Source: Minisyncoccota bacterium (lineage in GTDB: Bacteria; Patescibacteriota; Minisyncoccia; Minisyncoccales; CSSED10-335). Taken from it: DNA of 34,521 nucleotides. Under the pieces are notes generated by a model. The model did no database searches. It was given only the letters and a program-made list of their open reading frames with translations, and had not been told where the DNA came from. Where the stretch lies: the NCBI GenBank assembly GCA_028701035.1, contig JAQVRO010000003.1, forward strand, positions 1-34,521, given 5' to 3'. Positions 25,714-34,188 of this stretch are shown in pieces. Position 1 is the stretch's first letter. Each line of letters begins with the position of its first letter. A program made the position numbers and the translations under genes.

Positions 25714-27256
25714 TATGAGCATTATATTTTTTGGAGAAACAACATTTAGAAACAAGCGAAAAAAGTTTGGTATTAAGGCTGATGATCGCAGAAGACATGT
25801 TTATGTAATTGGTAAAACTGGAGTTGGAAAAACTTCGCTGATGGAGAACAAAGCAATACAAGATATTCGTCTTGGTCATGGTATGGGGTTTATTGATCCT
25901 CATGGTGAAGCTGCCGAGAAAATACTTAGCTTTATTCCACCCGAGAGGATTAATGATGTAGTGTATTTTAATCCAGCCGATTTGGCTTATCCAATAGCTT
26001 TTAATGTAATGGAGAGCGTTGATCCAGCTCATCGCCACTTAGTCTCTTCTGGGTTAATGGGTGTTTTCAAAAAAATATGGCCTGATGTTTGGTCGGCTAG
26101 AATGGAATATATTTTGAATAATACTGTTTTGGCGCTATTAGAATATCCTAATGCCACCCTTTTAGGGATTAATCGAATGTTTGCTGACCCCGAGTTTAGG
26201 GAAAAAGTAGTGGATAAAATTAGTGATCCGATAGTTAAGGCTTTTTGGACTAACGAATATGCTCAGTATAGCAAACAATACGAGTCAGAAGCTACGGCAG
26301 CAATACAAAACAAAGTTGGTCAATTTATATCAAATCCATTAATTAGAAATATTGTTGGTCAGGTAAAGTCTACTATAGATATTCAAGACATTATGAATAA
26401 TGAAAAGATATTCATTATGAATCTTTCTAAGGGTAGGATAGGAGAGGATAATTCAAAGTTACTTGGTTCGTTATTAATCACTAAGATTCAATTAGCGGCA
26501 ATGTCTAGGGTTGAGATACCAGAAGAAGAAAGAAAAGACTTCTTTCTTTATGTTGATGAGTTCCAAAACTTTGCTACAAGTTCTTTTGTTACTATATTGT
26601 CCGAGGCTAGAAAATATCGACTAGCTCTCATACTTGGTCATCAATACATTACTCAAATGGAAGAAACTGTTAGAGATGCTGTTTTTGGTAATGTGGGCAC
26701 GCTGGTATCGTTTCGGGTGGGGCCAGAAGATGCAGAGTTTTTAGAGAAAGAGTTTGGGCCTGAGTTTACTGCCAATGATTTAGTTAATTTGCCCAAATAC
26801 AATTACTATGTTAAATTAATGATAGATGGTCTTACTAGTAATCCTTTTTCTGCGGAATCACTTCTTCCAATAACGATTGAAAACGAAGACAATAAAGAGA
26901 AGATTATTCGTGTTTCTAGAGAGAAATACGGTAAATCACGAGAAGATGTGGACCAAAAGATTCGTCAGTGGTTTGAGTCTTTTAAGCACGAAGATCCACC
27001 ACAGAAATTATACGATGCGGTTTGCTCTGTTTGTGGTCGGAAAACAAAAGTTGTTTTTGAGCCTCAACCAGGCAGAGAAATATATTGCAAAGCTTGTCGT
27101 AAGAAGAAACCAGCCGAAGTTGAGAAAAAACCAATACTCTTTTCTTCCTTAAGAAAGCAAGAAGAAAAACCTAAGAAATCAATAGAGGTTAATAAGCTTA
27201 GGGATGTTTTAAAAAACTCTTTAGCGAGAATTAAAAAGAATAATGAAGACAATTAG
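25703..27256 (+). CDS. VirD4/TraG-like ATPase with C-terminal zinc ribbon
   Basis: Walker A VIGKTGVGKTSL, FIDPHGEAAEKIL, Walker B-like DFFLYVDEFQNFAT, C-terminal CSVCGRKTKVVFEPQPGREIYCKAC. Confidence 0.85.
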   Translation: MKNNMSIIFFGETTFRNKRKKFGIKADDRRRHVYVIGKTGVGKTSLMENKAIQDIRLGHGMGFIDPHGEAAEKILSFIPPERINDVVYFNPADLAYPIAFNVMESVDPAHRHLVSSGLMGVFKKIWPDVWSARMEYILNNTVLALLEYPNATLLGINRMFADPEFREKVVDKISDPIVKAFWTNEYAQYSKQYESEATAAIQNKVGQFISNPLIRNIVGQVKSTIDIQDIMNNEKIFIMNLSKGRIGEDNSKLLGSLLITKIQLAAMSRVEIPEEERKDFFLYVDEFQNFATSSFVTILSEARKYRLALILGHQYITQMEETVRDAVFGNVGTLVSFRVGPEDAEFLEKEFGPEFTANDLVNLPKYNYYVKLMIDGLTSNPFSAESLLPITIENEDNKEKIIRVSREKYGKSREDVDQKIRQWFESFKHEDPPQKLYDAVCSVCGRKTKVVFEPQPGREIYCKACRKKKPAEVEKKPILFSSLRKQEEKPKKSIEVNKLRDVLKNSLARIKKNNEDN

Positions 27257-28352
27257 AGATATTGATTTTAAAAACAAGACTGCTTTAGTGAGGTGTGATT
27301 TTAATGTTTCTTTTAATGATTCGGGAGAGATAACTGATGATTTTAGAATAAGAGAATCGATCCCTACTATTAAATATATTTTAGACCAAGGGGGCAAGGT
27401 ATTGTTAGCCACACATATGAAAAAGGAAGTTAAGCATATTATTCCTTTAATAGAGGATTTACTTGGAGAGAAAGTTAATTTAGTTAAAGATGGTGTTGTA
27501 GGTGATGTATCTATATTAGAGAATATCAGAAGTTTTAAAGGAGAAATAGAAAACGATGATGCTTTTGCTCAGGAATTAGCTTCTATGGCTGATGTCTATG
27601 TCAATGAAGCTTTTTCTGTTTCTCATAGGGCTCATGCATCAGTTGCCAAGACTCCATTATTAATGCCCAATTGTGTTGGGCTATTGTTTGAAAAAGAAGT
27701 TAAAGTTTTGTCCCGAGCCAAAGATAATCCATGGAAACCTTTAGTTGTAATAATTGGAGGATCAAAAGTGCCTTCTAAGGTAAAAGTTGTTAGAGCTTTT
27801 TTAGAAAAAGCAGACCATATACTACTTGGAGGCAAGGTTGCTAATGATATACTTGTTGTTAAGGGTATTTCGGTAAACAAGCCTTGGCCCAAAGAAGATG
27901 TTGTCTCAGAGATTGAATCAATTGATTTAACTTCCACTAAACTACACTTACCAGTAGATGTTAAGTTATCTAATAGCGATGGTTCTTTTAATAAAATTGA
28001 TGCCCCAGGTGCTGTTAAAAATGAAGAGGAGATTTATGATATTGGACCCGAGACAATAAAGATTTATTCTGATATAATAGCCGAAGCGGGGATGATTGTT
28101 TGGGCTGGGCCATTAGGTTTCTTTGAGAAAAAAGAGTTTGAGCTTGGCACTAAAGAAATAGCTTGTGCTGTTGCTAGAAATAACAAGGCTTTTAGAATAA
28201 TAGGAGGAGGAGATACCGGAGTAGCGATTAGTAAGTTTAATATTAAAAAAGGAGTAGATCATATCTCTACTGGTGGAGGAGCGATGCTTGATTTTTTAGC
28301 TAACAAAGAGCTTCCGGGTCTAAAAGCACTAAACTATTATGACCAAGATTAA
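27243..28352 (+). CDS. pgk: Phosphoglycerate kinase
   Basis: ALVRCDFNVSF, VNEAFSVSHRAHAS, GGSKVPSKV, WAGPLGFFE, GGGDTGVAI, STGGGAMLDFLANKELPGLKAL. Confidence 0.96.
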   Translation: MKTIRDIDFKNKTALVRCDFNVSFNDSGEITDDFRIRESIPTIKYILDQGGKVLLATHMKKEVKHIIPLIEDLLGEKVNLVKDGVVGDVSILENIRSFKGEIENDDAFAQELASMADVYVNEAFSVSHRAHASVAKTPLLMPNCVGLLFEKEVKVLSRAKDNPWKPLVVIIGGSKVPSKVKVVRAFLEKADHILLGGKVANDILVVKGISVNKPWPKEDVVSEIESIDLTSTKLHLPVDVKLSNSDGSFNKIDAPGAVKNEEEIYDIGPETIKIYSDIIAEAGMIVWAGPLGFFEKKEFELGTKEIACAVARNNKAFRIIGGGDTGVAISKFNIKKGVDHISTGGGAMLDFLANKELPGLKALNYYDQD

Positions 28353-29493
28353 AAATATTGAAATAGCAGCACAAAGAATTGAAGGTGCAATTAAAAATGA
28401 AGAAAAAATTGTTCTCTATGGCGATGCAGACTTAGATGGAACCGTCTCTGTTGTTTTACTAAAAGATATTATTGAATTATTAGGTGGCAAGGTTTTTATG
28501 GTATATTTCCCCGATCGTGAAACGGAGGGATATGGTATTAATAGTAAAGCACTAAAGCTTATAAAACAAAAAGCAAAGAAATCAAAAACTCTTTTGATTG
28601 TTGTGGATTGTGGTATTGCGAATTTTAAAGAAGCGATTTTAGCTAAGAAATTAGGTATAGATTTAATTATAGCAGATCATCATCAACCTCATAGCGAATT
28701 ACCTTTGGCCGATATTATTGTATGCCCTAAACAAAAAGGCGATAAATATCATTTTAAAGACTTTGCTAATGCTGGAATTATTCTTTATTTATGCCAAGAA
28801 TTACTCGGTTCTAAGTTTGCTAAAAAAGAAAAAGACTTTTTAACTTTGGCTGCTCTAGCTACAATAGCCGATATGATGAAGCAAGAAAGTGACAACAAGG
28901 AGATTATTGATTTAGGACTGAAGTATTTAAAGCAAAACAAAAGACCAGGATTGAAGTATTTTTGGAAGAGCGGTTTGGTTACTAAATGTCCTCAAGAAAG
29001 AGACGCTGTTCAAAAAATTAATTCAATAGTAGGTTCTAGCGGAATTAAATATCATAGGACACAGATATACGATCTTTTGGTTGCGAAAGACATTAAAAAA
29101 GCAGAGAAAATTGTTAATAATTTAGTCAAAAAGTGGAAAGAAAAACAAGCTAGAGTCTTAAAAATGATAGATAAGGTAGAAAAAATAGCCGATTTAAACT
29201 CTCCTATAATATTTTTCGGTAGTCCAGATTGGAAGATTAATTTATTGGGCTCTGCTGCTTCTAAAATAGAAAACAAATATAAGAAACCAGTCTTTCTTTA
29301 TAAAAAAGGTGGGAAGAATAGTCGGGGGGCGGTTAGGGTTCCAGCCAAGATGAATGCTGTCCTAGCTATGGAGAAGAGCGCCGATATACTTTTGACTTAT
29401 GGTGGCCATCCACCAGCTGCTGGGTTTAATGTGGAGAATAAACATATTGAAGAGTTTGAATCAAGATTAATTAAATATTTTAAGAATATATGA
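28339..29493 (+). CDS. RecJ-like DHH/DHHA1 phosphoesterase
   Basis: GDADLDGTVSVVLL, VVDCGIAN, IIADHHQPHSELP, GGHPPAAGFNV. Confidence 0.88.
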   Translation: MTKIKNIEIAAQRIEGAIKNEEKIVLYGDADLDGTVSVVLLKDIIELLGGKVFMVYFPDRETEGYGINSKALKLIKQKAKKSKTLLIVVDCGIANFKEAILAKKLGIDLIIADHHQPHSELPLADIIVCPKQKGDKYHFKDFANAGIILYLCQELLGSKFAKKEKDFLTLAALATIADMMKQESDNKEIIDLGLKYLKQNKRPGLKYFWKSGLVTKCPQERDAVQKINSIVGSSGIKYHRTQIYDLLVAKDIKKAEKIVNNLVKKWKEKQARVLKMIDKVEKIADLNSPIIFFGSPDWKINLLGSAASKIENKYKKPVFLYKKGGKNSRGAVRVPAKMNAVLAMEKSADILLTYGGHPPAAGFNVENKHIEEFESRLIKYFKNI

Positions 29494-29930
29494 AAAAAGT
29501 AATAATATATACCGATGGTGCTTCTCGTGGCAATCCGGGAATGGGTTCTATTGGAGTTGTTTTTTGTAACGAAAAAGAAGAGATTATTAAAAGGTATAGC
29601 GAGTATTTGGGAGATAAGGTGACCAACAATGAAGCTGAGTATTCGGCTGTTGTCTTTGCTTTTAAAAAGTTTAGCTCGGTTTTTGGTAAGAAGTTAGCTG
29701 CTAGCACCGAAATAGAGCTTAGAAGTGATTCAGAGTTGTTAGTTAAGCAGATGAAAGGGGAGTATAAGATTACAAATCCCAGAATGCAAGATCTTTTTAT
29801 GCAAGTCTGGAATTTAAAAATAGATTTTGCCAAAGTTACATTTAGGGCTATTCCTAGAGAGAAAAATAAAGAGGCCGATAGACTAGCTAACGAAGCCCTA
29901 GACGCGCTTAATAAAAAGAGCTTGTTTTGA
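29490..29930 (+). CDS. rnhA: RNase HI-like ribonuclease H
   Basis: IYTDGASRGNPGMGSIGVV, NNEAEYSAV, LRSDSELLVKQM, NKEADRLANEALD. Confidence 0.92.
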   Translation: MKKVIIYTDGASRGNPGMGSIGVVFCNEKEEIIKRYSEYLGDKVTNNEAEYSAVVFAFKKFSSVFGKKLAASTEIELRSDSELLVKQMKGEYKITNPRMQDLFMQVWNLKIDFAKVTFRAIPREKNKEADRLANEALDALNKKSLF

Positions 29931-30170
29931 TAACACAATTAAGGCACCTAGATTAAGGCGCCTGGCGCCTTAATTAAGCGAAGTATAAATTAAGGAGGTC
30001 GGATTAAGGAGCTAAGCTCCTTAACGGAACGAGTTCAATAAAAAGAGTTTGTTTTGATAACACAATTAAGGCGCCTAGATTAAGGCACTAAGCCCCTTAA
30101 TTAAGCGAAGTATGTAGAAAGTTAAGGATCTTAGATTAAGGAGGTCGGATTAAGGAGCTAAGCTCCTTAA
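29911..30170 (+). repeat. Tandem duplication of rnhA 3' end plus TTAAGG palindromes
   Basis: ataaaaagag[c/t]ttgttttgataacacaattaaggc... begins at 29911 and again at 30038 (offset 127). Confidence 0.88.
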
Positions 30171-30285
30171 CGGAAAGGAAGACTAAAATATTAAGGCGCC
30201 TAGATTAAGGCGCTTAGCGCCTTAACGAAAAGAGGAATTGATCCCTCTTTTTTTTAGAGAAGCATTAAGGAGCTAAGATCCTTAA
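29953..30285 (+). repeat. Cluster of six TTAAGG 21-bp palindromes
   Basis: Copies at 29953-29973, 30004-30024, 30080-30100, 30150-30170, 30205-30225, 30265-30285. Confidence 0.9.
30229..30255 (+). terminator. Rho-independent terminator downstream of rnhA
   Basis: AAAGAGG-AATTGATC-CCTCTTT followed by a T run. Confidence 0.8.
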
Positions 30286-30289
30286 GCAT

Positions 30290-30371
30290 ACAAGATGAGC
30301 ACGGAATTCATGCTCATCTTGTATTGGAAAGCGGGGGGCATTTCATGCTCATGTTGCGTTGGATAAGACTA
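30290..30371 (+). repeat. Dispersed intergenic element, copy upstream of rnpB
   Basis: Includes stem ACAAGATGAGCA-cggaattca-TGCTCATCTTGT (30290-30322); 30313-30371 aligns to 20767-20825. Confidence 0.85.
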
Positions 30372-30375
30372 CATT

Positions 30376-30403
30376 TTGACTTTTACTCTATTTCTGGTAT
30401 TAT
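30376..30403 (+). promoter_or_regulatory. rnpB promoter
   Basis: TTGACT, 16-nt spacer, TATTAT, 6 nt before the RNA 5' end. Confidence 0.65.
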
Positions 30404-30409
30404 ACTCTT

Positions 30410-30768
30410 GTCCAAGGAGTTGGGGTAATCGCTCCTTTTAGTTTAAATTAAAAGGGGAGGAAAGTCCGAACACTCACTAGCAATAGTAAAAGGGTAGCGG
30501 GTAATACCCGTCTTTTGCCGAAAGGTAAAAAGAGGTGCGAACAGAGACGTCTTTAATCGAAAGAGAGAAGATATCCTAAATTAGGATAAGCCCTTAAGAG
30601 ATTAAGGGGGTGAAACGGCTAAACCCTTACTCGGGTGCAAGAACAAACTTCACTTTGTGAAGAAAAAGTAGTTCGCTTGATTTTGCAGGGCAACTTGCAA
30701 AACAGATAAATGATTGCCACTCTTTCAATAGAGAGAGAACAGAATTCGGCTTATACAACTCTTTGGAC
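30410..30768 (+). ncRNA. rnpB: RNase P RNA (bacterial)
   Basis: GAGGAAAGTCCGAACAC, GGTGAAACGG, AGATAAATGATTGCCAC, ACAGAATTCGGCTTATA; 5' GTCCAAGGAGTTG pairs with 3' CAACTCTTTGGAC; T run follows. Confidence 0.97.
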
Positions 30769-30781
30769 TTTTTTAATATCT

Positions 30782-32410
30782 ATGGTTGGAAAAATCTTTA
30801 ATTCTAAAGCTAAGACAATAACATTTGCTGCACTATTAATCGGATGCTCTACTTTGATAAGTGGTTTATTGGGAATATTGAAGATGCGTTTGTTGGCTGG
30901 TAAGTTTGATGTAGCCTTCACGCTAGATTGTTATTTCGCTGCTTTTAGAATACCAGATTTAATTTCTGCTGTTATTATTACTGGAGGAATTATTGTGTCT
31001 TTCCTTCCTTTGTTTTCAGAAGAATTTCAGAAAGACGAAAAGAGTGCTTGGCGGTTAACAAACAATATGATTAACATATCGTTTGCTATCTTAGCCGGCC
31101 TTTCTTTTTTTATATGGCTCTTTGCTCCATTTTTAATAGATCTTATTGTTCCAGGATTTTCAGCTGAACAGAAGTTATTAACAGTTGACCTTACTAGAAT
31201 AATGTTTATCGCTCCTTTAATCTTTGCTTTGTCGGCTGTTTTTTCTGGAGTTTTGCAACACTTTGATAGATTTTTAGCATATTCTTTAGCTCCAATATTG
31301 TATAATATTGGTATCATTTTTGGCATTTTGTTTTTTACTGGATTTTTTCCCGAAGATAAAATGATCTTTGGTGTTGCTTATGGTGTTGTCTTTGGGTCTT
31401 TATTACATTTGCTAATTCAAATACCGCCAGCAATTAAATGTGGTTACAAGTATCAATGGCATTTTAATTTAAAAGACAGTCAGTTAATTAAGATATTTTA
31501 TCTAATTATTCCCAGAATGATAAGTCAAGCTTCTTCTCAGATTAACTTAATTGTTATTACCGCCATTGCTTCTATTCTAACTGCTGGTAGTGTTGCTGTT
31601 TTTAACTTTGCTAACAACCTATACCTTTTCCCAGTATCCATAATCGGAGTTTCCTTTGCAGTTGCGGCATTTCCTAGTTTTTCTAAATCTTTGGCTAACG
31701 GAAACCAACACGACTTTATCTCGGCTTTGTCTCTTTCTCTCCGTCAAGTAATTTTGGCAATTGTGCCAATTGGTTTTATGTGTTTTATCCTAAGAGCTCA
31801 GATTGTTAGGGTTGTTTTGGGAACTGGAGAGTTTGGTTGGACCGAGACCAGACTAACTGCAGCATCCCTAGGAGTATTTTCTTTAGGAATCATATTTGCT
31901 GGAATTATACCAATTTTAATTAGAGCATTCTTTGCTTTTAAGGATACCAAAACTCCCGCTTTGTTGAGTATTTTTTCGGTGGGTGTGAATATATTGCTTT
32001 CCTTTGTTTTTGTATGGTTGATAGATAGAAGTGATATATTTAGTTCTTGGCTCTCGTCTTTTTTCAAACTTGATGGTATAGAGGATATTAGGGTTATTGG
32101 TCTAGCTTTAGCTGTGGCGATAACATCAATTGTGCAATTAGTTCTTCTGTTTGCCTTTTTAAGAAGAAAGGTTAGAGATATCCCACTAAAAGAGATTGGA
32201 GTTTCTTTTGCTAAAGTTTGCTTTGGGACATTGATTATGGTTTTTGTTACTTATACCTCGCTACGAATAGCTCTATTCTTTGTTGAATTAACTACATTTG
32301 GAGCAGTGTTATTTCAATTATCATTTTCGTTTGCTCTTGGATTTTTGGCATATGTTGTTACACTTCACTTAATCCGCACCAAAGAATTATATACATTAAT
32401 TAAAAGATGA
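30782..32410 (+). CDS. murJ: Lipid II flippase MurJ/MviN
   Basis: 14-TM MviN-like protein: GLLGILKMRLLAGKFDVAFTLDCYFAAFRIPDL. ATG 30782 chosen because the 30710 start lies in rnpB. Confidence 0.93.
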   Translation: MVGKIFNSKAKTITFAALLIGCSTLISGLLGILKMRLLAGKFDVAFTLDCYFAAFRIPDLISAVIITGGIIVSFLPLFSEEFQKDEKSAWRLTNNMINISFAILAGLSFFIWLFAPFLIDLIVPGFSAEQKLLTVDLTRIMFIAPLIFALSAVFSGVLQHFDRFLAYSLAPILYNIGIIFGILFFTGFFPEDKMIFGVAYGVVFGSLLHLLIQIPPAIKCGYKYQWHFNLKDSQLIKIFYLIIPRMISQASSQINLIVITAIASILTAGSVAVFNFANNLYLFPVSIIGVSFAVAAFPSFSKSLANGNQHDFISALSLSLRQVILAIVPIGFMCFILRAQIVRVVLGTGEFGWTETRLTAASLGVFSLGIIFAGIIPILIRAFFAFKDTKTPALLSIFSVGVNILLSFVFVWLIDRSDIFSSWLSSFFKLDGIEDIRVIGLALAVAITSIVQLVLLFAFLRRKVRDIPLKEIGVSFAKVCFGTLIMVFVTYTSLRIALFFVELTTFGAVLFQLSFSFALGFLAYVVTLHLIRTKELYTLIKR

Positions 32411-34188
32411 AAAATACAAGAAACTTTTCAATAATATCTCACATTGATCACGGCAAATCTACTCTTGCTGATAGAATGATTGAAATTACCGGAACCATAT
32501 CCGCAGATAAAATAGGGGAACAGATGTTGGACTCTATGGATTTAGAGCGCGAGAGAGGAATTACAATTAAAATGCAACCAGTAAGAATGAAGTATTCTTT
32601 AGACGGAGAAGATTATATTATTAACATGATAGATACTCCCGGACACGTTGATTTTTCTTATGAAGTCTCTAGATCTCTGGCAGCAGTAGAGGGTGTTGTT
32701 CTACTTGTAGATGCCACCAAGGGAATACAAGCTCAAACATTAGCTAATTTGGAATTTGCTAAAAGACAAAACCTTGTTATTGTTCCTGCAGTGAATAAAA
32801 TAGATTTGCCTAACGCAATGGCTGACGAGGTAGCTAATAGTTTAGCCGAGTTTTTGGGCATTGACCCAGAAGAAGTAATACACATTTCAGCTAAAAAAAA
32901 TATTAATGTAGACAAGCTTTTGGCTAGAGTTATAGAGAGGATACCTGCTCCTAAAAAAGAAGTAGGAGAAGATTTTAAAGGATTAATTTTTGATTCTAAG
33001 TATGATTCTTTTAAGGGTGTTATCGCGTATATCCGAGTAGTAAGTGGATCAATTAAAAAAGGTGAAAAGATATATCTATTATCGGTAAATGCTAAGGGCG
33101 AAGCAAAAGAGATTGGCTATTTTATTCCTACTCTATCGCCTCAAGGTATTTTAACTGCTGGAGATATTGGTTACATTGCCACGGGTATTAAAGAAGCGGG
33201 GATTATTAAGATAGGGGATACTATTAGTGACAACAAAGAGGCAAAGCCATTACCGGGCTACAAAGAGCTTAATCCTGTTGTTTTTGTAAGTTTTTATCCC
33301 GAAGACACCGACGATTATAATTTATTAAGAGATTCTCTAGATCGAATACGATTAACTGATCCGGCCCTTACCTTTGAGCCAGAGTTTAAAGAAGTTTTGG
33401 GGCGTGGTTTTCGTTGTGGATTTTTGGGATCTCTTCATGCTGAGATAATATCGGAGAGACTCCATCGTGAATTTGATTTAAATTTAGTTATTACATCGCC
33501 TTCGGTAGTTTACAAAATAATAGATGGCAAGGGTGGCGAGATGACAATTATGTCTCCAGCTGACTGGCCCAACGCTTCGCATATCAACCAAACCTTAGAA
33601 CCGTGGGTTTGCCTAGAGGTTATGACCCCCGCAACATATATCGGAGGAGTTATGGAATTATTAAGCTCTATGGGTGGCAAGATGATTGAGAATAGATACT
33701 TTAAAGGAGATAAGGTTTTAGTTATTTACGAAGCACCACTAAGAGAAATTGTTACTGGATTTCATGATAAAATTAAGAGTGCTACTCAAGGATACGCCTC
33801 ATTTAACTATAACTTTATTGGTTTAAGAGAGGGAGACTTAGTTAAGCTAGAAGTTTTGGTGGGGGGCAATGTGGAAGAAGTTTTTTCTCAAATTGTAGAC
33901 AAGAAAGAGGCATATAGTGAAGGTAAGAAGATAACAGAGAAGCTTAAAGAGTTGTTACCACCCCAGCAATTTGCTCTAGCTATTCAGGCAGCGATATATG
34001 GCAAGATTGTTGCCCGAGAGACTGTTAAAGCTCAAAGAAAAGATGTCACTGCTCCACTATACGGAGGTGATGTCACTAGAAAAAGAAAACTTTTAGACAA
34101 ACAAAAGAAAGGAAAAAAGAAACTTCAAGAAAGAATGGGTAAGATTAGAGTTCCATCAGAAGTATTTTTTAATGTTTTCAAAAAGTGA
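32407..34188 (+). CDS. lepA: Elongation factor 4 (LepA)
   Basis: NFSIISHIDHGKSTLADRMIE, DTPGHVDFSYEVSRSLAAVEGVVLLVDATKG, LEPWVCLEVMTPATYIGGVMELL, DVTRKRKLLDKQKKGKKKL. Confidence 0.99.
   Translation: MKNTRNFSIISHIDHGKSTLADRMIEITGTISADKIGEQMLDSMDLERERGITIKMQPVRMKYSLDGEDYIINMIDTPGHVDFSYEVSRSLAAVEGVVLLVDATKGIQAQTLANLEFAKRQNLVIVPAVNKIDLPNAMADEVANSLAEFLGIDPEEVIHISAKKNINVDKLLARVIERIPAPKKEVGEDFKGLIFDSKYDSFKGVIAYIRVVSGSIKKGEKIYLLSVNAKGEAKEIGYFIPTLSPQGILTAGDIGYIATGIKEAGIIKIGDTISDNKEAKPLPGYKELNPVVFVSFYPEDTDDYNLLRDSLDRIRLTDPALTFEPEFKEVLGRGFRCGFLGSLHAEIISERLHREFDLNLVITSPSVVYKIIDGKGGEMTIMSPADWPNASHINQTLEPWVCLEVMTPATYIGGVMELLSSMGGKMIENRYFKGDKVLVIYEAPLREIVTGFHDKIKSATQGYASFNYNFIGLREGDLVKLEVLVGGNVEEVFSQIVDKKEAYSEGKKITEKLKELLPPQQFALAIQAAIYGKIVARETVKAQRKDVTAPLYGGDVTRKRKLLDKQKKGKKKLQERMGKIRVPSEVFFNVFKK

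Noticed and set aside
25649-26038. Minus-strand ORF of 129 aa (and others such as 3005-3508, 10107-10616, 29480-29938)
   Set aside because: All lie antisense to strong + strand genes with clear domain motifs and show no coherent protein features.
25703-27256. Evidence for an integrated conjugative element
   Set aside because: Only a VirD4-like ATPase is seen; no relaxase, integrase, att repeats or pilus genes in the window.
29953-30285. CRISPR array
   Set aside because: Repeats are palindromes with irregular spacing, spacers are short and themselves related, and there are no cas genes.
30710-30781. MurJ N-terminal extension MIATLSIEREQNSAYTTLWTFLIS
   Set aside because: Encoded by the conserved 3' domain of RNase P RNA (agataaATGATTGCCAC...); the true MurJ start is most likely 30782.
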